DNA of 64,000 bases from JAEUHO01 sp046350655 (GCA_046350655.1 JAXMAB010000008.1:124001-188000); one strand, 5' to 3'. Positions 50,279 through 59,168 are shown, numbered from the stretch's first letter. The notes: generated from the sequence alone by a model not told the origin. Numbers and translations: made by a program.

Positions 50279-50300
50279 GACCGGGCCTCGCGGTCCCGGG
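50279..50300 (+). repeat. Best complete copy of the interspersed element
   Basis: A 22-bp copy containing ACCGGGCCTCGCGGTCCCGG, identical over all 22 bp with 15457-15478 inside kdpD and over its last 20 bp with 57267-57286. Intergenic, just after the Asp-box gene. Confidence 0.75.
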
Positions 50301-50384
50301 AGGGGGATTCGTTACGAACGGCGGCGCCGGGCGATGCGGCGGCGCACGCCGCGCGTTGGTAGGGTGGGTCCCCGGAGCCTTCCC

Positions 50385-51080
50385 ATGACGCGTTCCCGGT
50401 TCGTCGCGGCGTGCCTCGCGGTGGTGGCGTGCGTCGGCGCGAGCGCGCGGCCGGCGTCGGCCGACGCGCGGAAGGACGCGGCGCTCGAGGCCGCGGTGAA
50501 GGTGAAGAAGATCCCGCAGGTGCGGTTCGCCGACACGTCGCTGCAGGACGCGGCGAAGTGGTTGCAGATCGCGACGGGGTGGAACTTCGTCGTGAAGACG
50601 GCCGTGATCGAGAAGGCGGGCGTCGACCTGTCGGCGGTGAAGTACAAGCTCGAGCTGAACGACGTGACGGTGGCCGGGCTGCTGCGCGTGATGCTCGAGC
50701 CGCACGGGCTCGTCTGGAAGGTCGAGGGGAACATCGTCCACCTGACGACGAAGGCCGACGCGCAGGGCAAGCCGGTGCTCGTCCTGTACCCGATCAGCCA
50801 CCTCACGTGGACGAAGACGAACTTCCGCGGGCCGGACATCGACCTGCACCCCTCGGGGTTCGTCGTGTCGGACGACACGGCCGAGGAGGAGGAGGACGAG
50901 GAGGACCCCTTCCGCGACCCGCAGCACGTGGCGGACCTCGTGAAGGAGATGGTGGACGCGACGTGGACCGAGGAGGGGTGGTCGCTGACGGCCACGAAGC
51001 AGTGGCTGATGGTGAAGGCGCCGCGGTCGGTGCAGCGGCAGGTCGCGCGCGCGCTCGAGCAGATGGTCGCGCTGAAGTAG
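50385..51080 (+). CDS. Exported protein with STN/secretin-N-like domain
   Basis: A 231-aa protein with a signal peptide (FVAACLAVVACVGASARPAS). The first domain, VRFADTSLQDAAKWLQIATG followed by WNFVVKTAVIEK and ELNDVTVAGLLRVMLEPHGL, matches the short fold found at the N-terminus of secretins and TonB receptors (STN). VWKVEGNIVHLTTK continues it. An acidic loop (EEEEDEEDPF) separates a second, similar unit: ADLVKEMVDATWTEEGWSLT and WLMVKAPRSVQRQVARALEQ. It lacks any secretin pore. It may be a piece of an envelope assembly or a stand-alone periplasmic protein. ATG 50385 with GGAG at 50374-50377. Confidence 0.75.
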   Translation: MTRSRFVAACLAVVACVGASARPASADARKDAALEAAVKVKKIPQVRFADTSLQDAAKWLQIATGWNFVVKTAVIEKAGVDLSAVKYKLELNDVTVAGLLRVMLEPHGLVWKVEGNIVHLTTKADAQGKPVLVLYPISHLTWTKTNFRGPDIDLHPSGFVVSDDTAEEEEDEEDPFRDPQHVADLVKEMVDATWTEEGWSLTATKQWLMVKAPRSVQRQVARALEQMVALK

Positions 51081-51143
51081 CGCGGCGGGCGGGTCGGTCG
51101 GCGGAGCGGGCGTCGGGCCCTCCCGCCCGGTAGACTTTGGCGC

Positions 51144-51656
51144 ATGAGTGCGCAGCCCGCCCCCGAGGACCCGCTGGACGTCTTCGAGGCCTTCCTCAAG
51201 CGGAAGGGCCTGAAGATGACCGAGCAGCGCCGCACGATGGTGGCGACGGTGCTCGAGCACGCCGGGCACTTCACGGCGGTGGACGCGCACGAGCGGCTGC
51301 GGTCGGCGGGCGAGCGGGTGTCGCTGGCGACCGTCTACCGGGCGCTCGGGCTGCTCGAGGAGGCCGGGATCCTCGAGGGGCACGACTTCGCGGACGGGCA
51401 GCGCCGCTACGAGCGGGCGCTCACGCGCGAGCACCACGACCACCTCATCTGCCTCGACTGCCGCGCGGTCGTGGAGTTCCAGAACCCGGCGATCGAGGAG
51501 CTGCAGGACAAGGTGCTCCGCGAGCACGGCTTCACGATGGTGCACCACGCGCTGACGATCTTCGCGTCGTGCGGCGCGCTGCGGACGTCGGGGACGTGCG
51601 CGCGGCGCGACGCGGAGCGGCGGGCGTCGGCGCGCGGCACGGCGAAGCGTCCGTGA
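51144..51656 (+). CDS. Fur-family metalloregulator
   Basis: A 170-aa regulator of the ferric-uptake family (iron, zinc or peroxide). The winged helix is FLKRKGLKMTEQRRTMVATV to SLATVYRALGLLEEAGI. The dimer domain has HHDHLICLDCRAVVEFQNPA, giving metal site histidines and the first CxxC (CLDC). The second cysteine pair, normally CxxC, is widened here: SCGALRTSGTC. So structural zinc binding may be altered. Which metal it senses is not visible. The last codons overlap the tadA start by 4 bp; linkage with tadA is probably organisational only. Confidence 0.9.
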   Translation: MSAQPAPEDPLDVFEAFLKRKGLKMTEQRRTMVATVLEHAGHFTAVDAHERLRSAGERVSLATVYRALGLLEEAGILEGHDFADGQRRYERALTREHHDHLICLDCRAVVEFQNPAIEELQDKVLREHGFTMVHHALTIFASCGALRTSGTCARRDAERRASARGTAKRP

Positions 51657-52153
51657 CCCCGGCCGGCGGCGACGCCGACGCGGCGCGCGACGCGCGGTTC
51701 ATGGCGCTGGCGCTCGACGAGGCGCGGGCCGCGCTCGTGCACGACGACGTGCCCGTCGGCGCGGTCGTCGTGCGGGGCGACGAGGTCGTCGCGCGCGCGC
51801 ACAACCGGCGCGAGGCCGACGCCGACCCGACGGCCCACGCCGAGCTCCTCGCGGTCCGCGCGGCGGCGGCGGCGCTCGGTACGTGGCGCCTCGACGGCTG
51901 CACGCTCTACGTGACGCTCGAGCCCTGCTTCATGTGCGCGGGGGCCCTCGTCAACGCGCGCCTGCCGCGGCTCGTCTTCGGCGCGACCGACCCGAAGGCG
52001 GGCGCGGTCGGCAGCCTGGCCGACGTCGCGCGCGACACCCGCCTCAACCACCGTCTCTCGGTCACCTCCGGCGTCGAGGCCGACGCCTGCGGCGCGCTCC
52101 TGAAGGCCTTCTTCTCCGCCCGCCGTCCGCGCCGCGCCTCGCCGCCGGCGTGA
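51653..52153 (+). CDS. tadA: tRNA-specific adenosine deaminase (TadA)
   Basis: A 166-aa deaminase that converts A34 of tRNA-Arg to inosine, an essential step in decoding. The active site is intact: TAHAELLAV supplies the zinc histidine and the catalytic glutamate, and EPCFMCAGALVNARL the two zinc cysteines. The overall length and FGATDPKAGAVGSL loop are typical. GTG 51653 overlaps the fur-like gene by 4 bp. A 14-bp tandem repeat follows its stop. Confidence 0.94.
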   Translation: MTPAGGDADAARDARFMALALDEARAALVHDDVPVGAVVVRGDEVVARAHNRREADADPTAHAELLAVRAAAAALGTWRLDGCTLYVTLEPCFMCAGALVNARLPRLVFGATDPKAGAVGSLADVARDTRLNHRLSVTSGVEADACGALLKAFFSARRPRRASPPA

Positions 52154-52164
52154 CCGCTTCGGCT

Positions 52165-52220
52165 GTGACGCCGCCGGCGTGAGGCCGCCGGAGTGACGTC
52201 GCCGGAATGACGTCGCCGGG
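52165..52220 (+). repeat. Tandem repeat, four 14-bp units
   Basis: GTGACGCCGCCGGC, GTGAGGCCGCCGGA, GTGACGTCGCCGGA and ATGACGTCGCCGGG follow each other from 12 bp after the tadA stop. It could vary in copy number between strains. Confidence 0.7.
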
Positions 52221-52263
52221 CGCGGCCTCCGCCTCGGGCGGCTGGGGGGCGATCCTGGGGGCG

Positions 52264-52278
52264 GGACGCGAGGCCCGG
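52264..52278 (-). repeat. Interspersed element copy before tRNA-Ser
   Basis: GGACGCGAGGCCCGG (core 52267-52276), intergenic. The rest of 52221-52425 holds no recognised feature. Confidence 0.6.
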
Positions 52279-52425
52279 TCGGGGGCGTGGGGGGGGCTCG
52301 CTCGGTGGCCCGAGGTCGTTCGGGGGCTTCCGCGGGGCTTCGGCGGGGGGTGGAACGACCGGTGCTTGCCTTGGACGGGGCCGGGGGGCTGCCGTAGCGT
52401 CCGGGTCCCAGTCGTGCCCTCGCGC

Positions 52426-52515
52426 GGAGAGGTGCCAGAGCGGTCGAATGGGCTGGTTTCGAAAACCAGTGTAGTCGTAAGGCTACCCAGGGTTCGAATC
52501 CCTGCCTCTCCGCCA
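52426..52515 (+). tRNA. tRNA-Ser (anticodon CGA)
   Basis: A 90-base cloverleaf with a long variable arm, typical of serine tRNA. Acceptor GGAGAGG (52426-52432) pairs with CCTCTCC (52505-52511), discriminator G, encoded CCA at 52513-52515. The anticodon stem CTGGT/ACCAG encloses TTCGAAA, giving CGA. T loop GTTCGAATC is standard. Confidence 0.95.
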
Positions 52516-53088
52516 CTTTCTTCGCGGGAACCGGGGAGCTCAGGACCGCTCGGCCGCGTCGCTCACGCGGTCGCTCCCCCGCGCCGAGCAGAAGGGGGGC
52601 GACGGTGCTCCACGACGCTCGACACGAGCGAGGGCCCCGACGCGGAGCGGGACCGCCTGTTCGTCCTCGGAGGAGCGGCGCCTAGGCGAGGCCCGCTTCC
52701 CGCGTTGCCGCCGGCGCGTGACCGCGTGTGCGGGGTCCGGATGTCGCCGCTCCGGTGCGGTCCCGCTGGTCTGCACCGCCCTCGTGGGGAACGATGTCAT
52801 GGGCCGCGCACCGCGCGAGTCGGGGCATCGGTGCACCACGCGCCCGATGCGTTGGAGCCTCTCGACGCCACCGGGCGCGTCGGGTCCCGCCGATGTCGAC
52901 AGGCCCCGCCGACGCGCCGTGGGATGCCCCGAGGTCCCGTGGCGGGCCGCGCGACCGTCTTCCGTGATGGGACGGGCGCAAGGAGCCGACGCGGGGACGT
53001 GGTCCTCTCGCGCGGGCCGGAAGCGCTCTCCTGGAGGCGCACGATGGGTGGGACGACGATCGAGGCATGGGATCGAGGCACGGGGCGA
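52516..53088. other. Gap downstream of tRNA-Ser, nothing recognised
   Basis: A 570-bp stretch without a convincing gene. Its codon-like statistics differ from the rest: lower G/C at third positions and more varied words. It precedes three accessory genes on the same side of the tRNA. No integrase or direct repeat of the tRNA 3' end is seen within it. Confidence 0.5.
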
Positions 53089-54342
53089 ATGGCGGTCCTG
53101 CGCCGGGCCACGCGCGGGGCCGCGGCGCTGCTCGCGTTGTCGGTGCTGGCGTGTGGCTGCCGCGCGGCGAACACGGTGCGGACGAAGGCCGTCCGGGACA
53201 ACGTGGACCTCGCGGCGGCCAGCAACGAGTTGCTGCTCCTGAACGTGCTGCGGGCGAAGGACCGTGTCCCCATGTTCTTCACGTCCCCGACCGGGCCGAC
53301 CGACACGATCGGCGTGGAGTCCGGGCTCGAGTCGGAGATCCCGATCGGCCCGAAGTCCGGGAGCTCGTACGGGGCCAAGGTCGGGGTCTCCGGTTCCGCG
53401 AGTCGTACCTTGGAGACGGGGATCCTCGACTCCGACGAGTTCTGGAAGGGGGTCACCACGCCCGTGACCGCTTCGACGTTCGAGTACTACTGGTCCCAGG
53501 GATGGCAGCGCGAACTGCTCATGCTCCTCTGCGTCCAGAAGATCGTGAAGTCGACCAAGGACGATTCCGGAGTGGTCACCGAGTCGCCGCCCTACCAGAA
53601 CTACATCGGAGGCCCGGGGCGGCACGACCAGTTCATCGGGTTCCGAGCGATCGTCCGTCAACTCCTCGACGCCGGTGCCGAGTGGTCGTCGAAGCCCGAC
53701 GTCCGATGGGTCGGGCCCGCATTCGCGCCGAAGGACGTGTCGATCGAGCAGATCGCGGCCGCGAAGGAGCAGGGGCTGCTCCTCCTACCGTGTCCAGGGA
53801 CCGGTCTCGAGAAGGAACTGTGCCCGACCGGCGGGCTCTGGCGCCTCGCGAAGAAGGACCTGGCGTACTACTTCAAGTTCCCCGCGCAGACGGACTCCAG
53901 GGCGAAGTCGCTCGGCGAAGCCAGGGCGTACACCCAGGACGCGCCCCGAAGCCCGCAGGGCACTCCAGCGGCTGCGCTCGAGGGGAAGAGTGAGGTCTCC
54001 TACGACCTGACGATGAGGTCGCCGGAAGCGATCCTCTACTACCTCGGCGAGATCGTGCGGGCACAGGAAGACGACGGGTTCGTCGCGTCCATCGCGGTTC
54101 GCTCGCCCAACGGGACGACGCGCGGCGAGGAGGCCGCGATCTTCATGCTCCGCTGCGGAGTCCCGGGCGACGACTGTCCGGGCCTCGGCGTCGACTACTG
54201 CGGACGGCGCTACGGGGTCCCCTGCGACGGCTCCGAGGGTCGGACCAAGCAGACGTTGTCGCTCGTCGCACAGTTCCTCGCGTTGACGAAGTCGGCCAAG
54301 GACCTCCCCTCGACCAACGTCGTGCAACTGATTGGGCGCTGA
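53089..54342 (+). CDS. Putative lipoprotein, 417 aa, family of unknown function
   Basis: A lipoprotein: leader RGAAALLALSVLAC with lipobox VLAC. The early mature part, VRDNVDLAAASNELLLLNVL followed by RAKDRVPMFF, matches my memory of a family of unknown-function lipoproteins that open with NexLLLNivRxRyxDxPxF. Later regions include YYWSQGWQRELLMLLCVQK, LTMRSPEAILYYLGEIVRAQ and cysteine-containing GVDYCGRRYGVPCDG. Codon use is plainly less G/C-biased than most of the window, and it lies downstream of tRNA-Ser, which hints at acquisition. An earlier in-frame ATG at 53044 would place extra residues before the lipobox leader. Function unknown. Confidence 0.75.
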   Translation: MAVLRRATRGAAALLALSVLACGCRAANTVRTKAVRDNVDLAAASNELLLLNVLRAKDRVPMFFTSPTGPTDTIGVESGLESEIPIGPKSGSSYGAKVGVSGSASRTLETGILDSDEFWKGVTTPVTASTFEYYWSQGWQRELLMLLCVQKIVKSTKDDSGVVTESPPYQNYIGGPGRHDQFIGFRAIVRQLLDAGAEWSSKPDVRWVGPAFAPKDVSIEQIAAAKEQGLLLLPCPGTGLEKELCPTGGLWRLAKKDLAYYFKFPAQTDSRAKSLGEARAYTQDAPRSPQGTPAAALEGKSEVSYDLTMRSPEAILYYLGEIVRAQEDDGFVASIAVRSPNGTTRGEEAAIFMLRCGVPGDDCPGLGVDYCGRRYGVPCDGSEGRTKQTLSLVAQFLALTKSAKDLPSTNVVQLIGR

Positions 54343-54667
54343 TCCACGGAAGGCGCCGCCGACGCGACCCGGCCCCGGAGGGGACTTCGTCGGCCCGTGG
54401 AACTCGCTCGGCGGTATCGGCCAGGCCCGCGGGTCGGCCACGTCGACCTGCGTGGCGGTGAGTCCGTCTCACGGCCCGACCCCACGCCACCCTGAGGACA
54501 CGTCGCCAGGCGCATCGGTCGCAGGCCGAGATCCCTGCCGGCCGCCCCACGGATCCTCGGGCGCCTCATGCTGGACTCTCGGCTCCGGATCGCGGTCGAC
54601 GTCCTGGTGCTCGGGTGGAGCGACGTCGACGGTCCGGCGCTTCCATCCGTTCCGGTGAGCCTGCGCG
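54343..54667. other. Gap, nothing recognised
   Basis: A 325-bp stretch without protein-like frame, hairpin or RNA gene that I can identify. Confidence 0.45.
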
Positions 54668-55144
54668 GTGGGGCAATGGGGCATTCGCGGTACGCTCCCT
54701 CGACGACTCAGGTGGCACGACCTGGGCACCGCGAGCCCTCAGGACGACGCCTGGAGCCGCAAGGCGCCGGATCCGCTGTTCGCCTTCGCAGTCGAGCGCG
54801 TTCCCGGTCGCAGCGATCTCGCACGCGTCGAGAAGGAACTCGTCAAGAAGGGCGCCTCAGCCGACGAGGCGCGCGAGATCCTCGACCGCGCGTGCGCGTC
54901 CGTCGAAGCGTCTCGCCGTCAGGCGGGCGTCTACCAGATGCTGGTGGGCGGCCTCGTCGCGCTCGCCGGGATCGGCGTCACGGTCTGGTCGTATACGCGC
55001 GCCGACTCCCAAGGGGGGCGCTACGGCATCGCATGGGGGGCGATCGTGGTCGGGATCGTCGGGTTCTTCCGCGGGCTCTCGGCGTACCGCGAACGTCGTC
55101 CCACGCCGCTGCGCCGGGGTGGTGAGTCCGCTGCCGGGAAGTGA
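54668..55144 (+). CDS. Small membrane protein with two helices
   Basis: About 158 aa, family not recognised. The first 40 residues look non-conserved. A short helical unit SDLARVEKELVKKGASADEA with REILDRACASVEASRR resembles the pattern before membrane domains in other bacterial small proteins. Two helices follow: YQMLVGGLVALAGIGVTVWS and YGIAWGAIVVGIVGFFRGLS. The tail is basic. The start is uncertain: GTG 54668 is the earliest good one. It belongs to the accessory stretch after tRNA-Ser. Function unknown. Confidence 0.55.
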   Translation: MGQWGIRGTLPRRLRWHDLGTASPQDDAWSRKAPDPLFAFAVERVPGRSDLARVEKELVKKGASADEAREILDRACASVEASRRQAGVYQMLVGGLVALAGIGVTVWSYTRADSQGGRYGIAWGAIVVGIVGFFRGLSAYRERRPTPLRRGGESAAGK

Positions 55145-55227
55145 ACCGCCGCCGTTGAGGGGGGCGGCACCGACACGGCACCATCGATCGACCGCCCACG
55201 AGCGCCTTCCTGCCAACACGACGAGCG

Positions 55228-55746
55228 CTACTTCGGCAGGGGCTGCAGGCGGGGCTCGACCCGGCGGCGCAACTCGTCGGGCATCGTCGGCAGGAGCACG
55301 CGCGTCGTGTAGCAGCCCCAGCGCTTGCCCTCGGCGTCCGTGATCATCCAGTCCGTCACGTCGTCGCGCGCCACGAAGTGCCGGTCGCGGTAGCCGACCC
55401 CCTCGACGGATCGCGGCTCGTTGTCCACGATCCCCTCGAACCCACCCTTCGCCGCCTTGACGTCGGTGATCCAGATGTGCTCCCCGCCGCCGTCCGGCGT
55501 CGCGAATCGCTTCTTCACCGTGAAGACGCGCCCTGGGGCCGCCGCCGCCAACTCGCGCTCGAACGTGGCGAGATGCGCCTTGGCCTCCGCGATCGCGTCA
55601 TTCATCGCGGCGTCCACGTCGGACACGGCGACGAGGTTCGCGTCGTCGGACACGACGACCGAGTCGTCCCCCTGGCCGCAGGCGGCCGCGAGCAGCAGGA
55701 GGAGGAGCGCGCCCACGCGCGACGCCAGGGCGAGGATCGGTGACAT
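55228..55746 (-). CDS. DUF2314 lipoprotein
   Basis: A 172-aa lipoprotein (leader ILALASRVGALLLLLLAAAC). The domain is of the DUF2314 kind: VKKRFATPDGGGEHIWITDV, then GGFEGIVDNEPRSVEGVGYR, DDVTDWMITDAEGKRWGCYT and TRVLLPTMPDELRRR. That family is widespread, often linked to membrane or antirepressor-like proteins, but without known function. The ATG at 55746 opens the leader directly. It converges on the small membrane gene at 54668. Confidence 0.85.
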   Translation of the reverse strand: MSPILALASRVGALLLLLLAAACGQGDDSVVVSDDANLVAVSDVDAAMNDAIAEAKAHLATFERELAAAAPGRVFTVKKRFATPDGGGEHIWITDVKAAKGGFEGIVDNEPRSVEGVGYRDRHFVARDDVTDWMITDAEGKRWGCYTTRVLLPTMPDELRRRVEPRLQPLPK

Positions 55747-55918
55747 GCGACTCCGTCCGGGTTCTCCCAGGGCCCGAGTGTACGCGACCCACCCCCGCGC
55801 GGGGCGCGCGGCTCGGCTCGGGCGGAGGCCCGCGGCCGTCGGGGCCGTCGCGGGGGAGGGTGGCCCTCGTCGGGCACCGCGGGTAGGATCCGCCCGGACC
55901 GACGGAGCGGAGACCCCG

Positions 55919-56614
55919 ATGTCGTACCTCAACGAAGCCTTCGATGCGGTGGCGGCGGACCGGCCGCGCAGCGAGCGCGCGCAGTTCCTGGTCAAGACGT
56001 ACGCGCACCTGTTCGGCGCCATCGCCGGGTTCGTGGTCGTCCTCGTCGCGTTGTTCTCCCTCGGATGGGCCCAGTCCATCGCGATGAAGCTGTCGAAGGC
56101 GTGGTTCCTCGCACTCGGCGGCTTCGTCCTCGTCTCGTGGATGGCGTCGAAGTTCGCCCACGAGGCCCAGACCCTCGCCACGCAGTACCTGGGGCTGGTG
56201 GTCTTCGTCGTCGCCGAGGCCTTGTTCTTCTGCCCGCTGCTCTGGGTGGCGGAGCGGAAGGCCCCGGGCGCCATCGAGAGCGCGGCGCTCGTCTCGCTCG
56301 TGGGCTTCGGCGCCCTGACCGCGATCGTGTTCGCGACGCGGAAGGACTTCACGTTCATGCGCGCCCTCCTGATGTGGGCCGGCGTCGTGACGACGCTCAT
56401 GATCGTCGGCGCGATCGTGTTCCACGCGACGCTGGGCGTCGGGTTCTCGGTGCTGATGGTCGCGATCGCCGGCGCATCGATCCTGCACGACACGAGCGCG
56501 GTGATGCTCCACTTCCCGGTGAAGCGGTACGTCGGCGCGTCCCTCGAGCTCTTCGCGTCCGTCGCGCTGCTGTTCTGGTACGTCCTCCGCCTGTTCATGT
56601 CGTCGCGCAACTGA
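55919..56614 (+). CDS. Bax inhibitor-1-family membrane protein (YccA type)
   Basis: A 231-aa protein with seven hydrophobic helices. The family pattern is visible in FLVKTYAHLFGAIAGFVVVL, ATQYLGLVVFVVAEALFFCP, and the final AGASILHDTSAVMLHFPVKR with YVGASLELFASVALLFWYVL. BI-1/YccA proteins form calcium-leak-like channels and in bacteria interact with the FtsH protease. GGAG lies 7 bases before the ATG at 55919. The next gene upstream is divergent. Confidence 0.9.
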   Translation: MSYLNEAFDAVAADRPRSERAQFLVKTYAHLFGAIAGFVVVLVALFSLGWAQSIAMKLSKAWFLALGGFVLVSWMASKFAHEAQTLATQYLGLVVFVVAEALFFCPLLWVAERKAPGAIESAALVSLVGFGALTAIVFATRKDFTFMRALLMWAGVVTTLMIVGAIVFHATLGVGFSVLMVAIAGASILHDTSAVMLHFPVKRYVGASLELFASVALLFWYVLRLFMSSRN

Positions 56615-56755
56615 CGCACCGGCGGGAGGGCGTTCGGGGCGTCCGCCTCGACGTCGGGAGGTACGACACGGGCGCGGTCGTCCGCCCCCTCGTGGGACGC
56701 GGCCGCGAGGGCGCCGACGGTCTCCGGGGCGGCCGCGTGGCCGAGGGAGGGGAGG

Positions 56756-57169
56756 ATGGGCGGGCTCTTGGCGATCGCCGCGGGCGCGGACTCGGCGCGT
56801 GTTCCGCCCGCGATCGGCGGCCTCCTTTCCCTCGTCGGCCTCCCGTTCATCCTCTTCGTGTTCGTCGGGGTGTGGAAGGCGTTCGCGAAGGCCGGTGAGC
56901 CGGGCTGGGCGGCGTGGGTCCCGGTCTACAACATCTACGTCGTCTGCAGGATCGCGGGCCGTCCAGCGCGGTGGATGCTGCTCCTCCTCGTCCCGATCGT
57001 CAACGCGGTGATCGCGCTGACGCTCGGGATCGACGTGGCCCGACGCTTCGGGAAGAACGCCGGGTTCGGCATCGGGCTCGTCGTCCTTCCCGCGATCTTT
57101 TGGCCGATCCTCGGCTTCGGCCGCGCGACGTTCGACGAGCCGCCCCCGGGTCCCCTCGTGTACGCGTAG
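56756..57169 (+). CDS. DUF5684-like small membrane protein
   Basis: A 137-aa membrane protein. Signature stretches are GVWKAFAKAGEPGWAAWVPV, YNIYVVCRIAGRPARWMLLL with VPIVNAVIALTLGIDVARRF, and GKNAGFGIGLVVLPAIFWPI followed by LGFGRATF. This fits the family often annotated as DUF5684 and found near signal peptidase genes. Four helices. Function unknown. Confidence 0.85.
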   Translation: MGGLLAIAAGADSARVPPAIGGLLSLVGLPFILFVFVGVWKAFAKAGEPGWAAWVPVYNIYVVCRIAGRPARWMLLLLVPIVNAVIALTLGIDVARRFGKNAGFGIGLVVLPAIFWPILGFGRATFDEPPPGPLVYA

Positions 57170-57266
57170 ACGTTCGCGGCGTCGCGGACGCCCAGGGCCG
57201 TCACATCCGCCCAGACGGGCTCGCTTCGGTTCGACGGCTGACGCGCGACGGTGGGACCGGCGGCGG

Positions 57267-57286
57267 CCGGGCCTCGCGGTCCCGGG
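57267..57286 (+). repeat. Interspersed element copy, intergenic
   Basis: CCGGGCCTCGCGGTCCCGGG followed by AGCCTGACCG, between two converging genes. The GACCG downstream also recurs in other copies. Confidence 0.7.
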
Positions 57287-57324
57287 AGCCTGACCGCGTC
57301 CGAGGGGCGATCGGGCTCGGCGCG

Positions 57325-59016
57325 TCAGACCTGCTCGAAGGCGGGCAGCGCCGGCGCGAGCGTCGCGTGGGAGGAACGGGTCGCCACGACCTCGAGGACG
57401 GTCTGGGCGCGCGAGAAGCCCACGCGGAGGAGGCGGCGCGCGTCGGCGCCGTCGTCGAGCGCGAGCTCGGTCACGACGACGGCCTTCGCCTCGAGCCCCT
57501 TGAAACGATGGATCGTGTCGATCAGCACGTGGTCGCGGGTCGGACGGGTGCGCCAGCCGACGGGCGCGCGGCCGAGCGCCGCGACGGACCCGAGCACGCT
57601 GGTCTTCTGCGACCGCGGCGTCAGCACGACGATGTCCGCGGGGGCGAGGCGGTGGGCGAGCAGCGTGTCCACGATCCGACCCGTCGCCGCCACGACGTCG
57701 TCGAGGCCGTTCACCCAGTGCAGGCGGGGCCGGCGGTCGGCCGCGATCCCGCTCGGGCGCAGCTCGTCCGGGCCCGGCGCGAGCGAGGTCACCACGGCGC
57801 AGACCTCGTCGGTGTTGCGGCAGTTCCGCGAGACCGGGAAGGGGCCGAGGAGGCCGAGGTCGTCGGCGGGCGGCGGTCCGCCGCGGCCGTGGAGGTCCTG
57901 GGCCTCGTCGCAGAACGCGTAGAGCCGGCCGCCGCGACCGGCGGCCAGCCAGGCCTCGAGGGCGACCCACCAGTGCGCCTGGAAGTCCTGCGCCTCGTCC
58001 ACGACGATCACGTCGTGGCGCGCGTCGAGGCGCTCCGCGGCGGACAGGAGCAGCTCGGGCAGGCCGCGGTCGTAGCCGTCGGCCGCTTGGTGCGCCGCCT
58101 CGACCTCGGCGTCGAAGCCGGCCTCGCGCGCGCGACGGCGGCACAGGTCGTGGAAGGTGCTCGTCGTGATGCCCGGCGCGGACGCCGTCGCGTCGCCGAG
58201 GAACCCGGCGAGCGGGCCGTTGAAGCACACGAGCAGCACGTCGAGGCCCTGCGCGGCGAAGCGGCGCGCGAGCTCGGTCGCGAGCAGCGTCTTGCCGGTG
58301 CCGGGCCCGCCGCGGACCCAGCCGCGGGGGATCCGCGCGAGCCAGTCGAGCGCGGCGTACTGCTCCTCGGTCAGGTCCACGACGCGCTGCTCCACCGCGC
58401 CCGCGAGCGCGCCGAGGTGGGCGCGTACCGCGCGTCGCGGCGCGAGCGCCTCCGCGATGCGCGCCACGCCGTCGTCGCCCAAGGGGGGCAGCCCGGGGCG
58501 GCGCGGGTCGGCGGAGGCGAGCGCGCCGCGCACGAAGCCGGGGAGGTCGTGGAGCGCGTTCGCGTCGAGCACGCGCGTCCGCGGCACGTCGGGGCCGAGC
58601 CCCTCCGGCGGCACCGTCGCGAACGGGAACGCGACGCCGTGCACGACGTGGACGTTGCGCGCGGCGATCCCCGGCATGCGGGCGAACAGCACGCGCAGCG
58701 CGTGTTTGCTGTCCTCGGCCTGCTTCATCGGGTCGGGGATCTCGTGGGCGTCGCGGCCCTGCCACCACCGGCCGGTGGGGCCGTCGCGGCCGATCTCGCC
58801 CGCCTTCGCCTCGAGCACCAGCACGCCCGCGCGCGGGTCGAGGATGACGAAGTCGGCCTCGCCGTCCTCGCCGCGACGACCGTGGCGCTCGCCGACCCAG
58901 CGCGCGCCGTGGACCACCACGACGTCGTCGGGCAGCTCCTTCTCGAGCTTGATGTACAGGTACTCCTCGGCTCGGCTCTCCGTCGGCCGCATCGGGCTGG
59001 GCACCATTCTCGCCAT
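57325..59016 (-). CDS. NERD-domain, UvrD/REP-like helicase
   Basis: A 563-aa protein. The N-terminal NERD domain (nuclease-related) has ESRAEEYLYIKLEKELPDDV and DFVILDPRAGVLVLEAKAGE, the typical E..D..ExK pattern. The rest is a superfamily-1 helicase: Walker A RGGPGTGKTLLATELARRF (near residue 240), DVIVVDEAQDFQAHWWVALE as Walker B, LYAFCDEAQDLHGRGG, DTIHRFKGLEAKAVVVTELA and the end LLRVGFSRAQTVLEVVA. Proteins of this form occur in DNA repair and in mobile-element or defence settings; no defence partner lies next to it here. ATG 59016 gives the first residues before NERD. Confidence 0.87.
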   Translation of the reverse strand: MARMVPSPMRPTESRAEEYLYIKLEKELPDDVVVVHGARWVGERHGRRGEDGEADFVILDPRAGVLVLEAKAGEIGRDGPTGRWWQGRDAHEIPDPMKQAEDSKHALRVLFARMPGIAARNVHVVHGVAFPFATVPPEGLGPDVPRTRVLDANALHDLPGFVRGALASADPRRPGLPPLGDDGVARIAEALAPRRAVRAHLGALAGAVEQRVVDLTEEQYAALDWLARIPRGWVRGGPGTGKTLLATELARRFAAQGLDVLLVCFNGPLAGFLGDATASAPGITTSTFHDLCRRRAREAGFDAEVEAAHQAADGYDRGLPELLLSAAERLDARHDVIVVDEAQDFQAHWWVALEAWLAAGRGGRLYAFCDEAQDLHGRGGPPPADDLGLLGPFPVSRNCRNTDEVCAVVTSLAPGPDELRPSGIAADRRPRLHWVNGLDDVVAATGRIVDTLLAHRLAPADIVVLTPRSQKTSVLGSVAALGRAPVGWRTRPTRDHVLIDTIHRFKGLEAKAVVVTELALDDGADARRLLRVGFSRAQTVLEVVATRSSHATLAPALPAFEQV

Positions 59017-59112
59017 GCACCTACCCTGCGCGACGTGCCGCGACGGTGCAAGCCTCCGACCAAGCCCGGGCAGGGACGTGCGGTTTCCGCCGGAGAGCGA
59101 GGCCCACGAAAG

Positions 59113-59144
59113 CGGGGGGCGCCCCGGACGGGACGCCCCCCGCG
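59113..59144 (-). terminator. Terminator after the PhoX-like gene
   Basis: GCGGGGGGCG (59113-59122) pairs with CGCCCCCCGC (59135-59144), 25 bp beyond the stop of the reverse gene at 59169. Confidence 0.7.
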
Positions 59145-59168
59145 GGGGTGCGAGTCGCGTGGCGACCG

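Noticed and set aside
57325..59016. A defence island around the NERD helicase
   Set aside because: Its neighbours are a small membrane protein and a PhoX-like phosphatase; no nuclease partner, methylase or toxin is seen.
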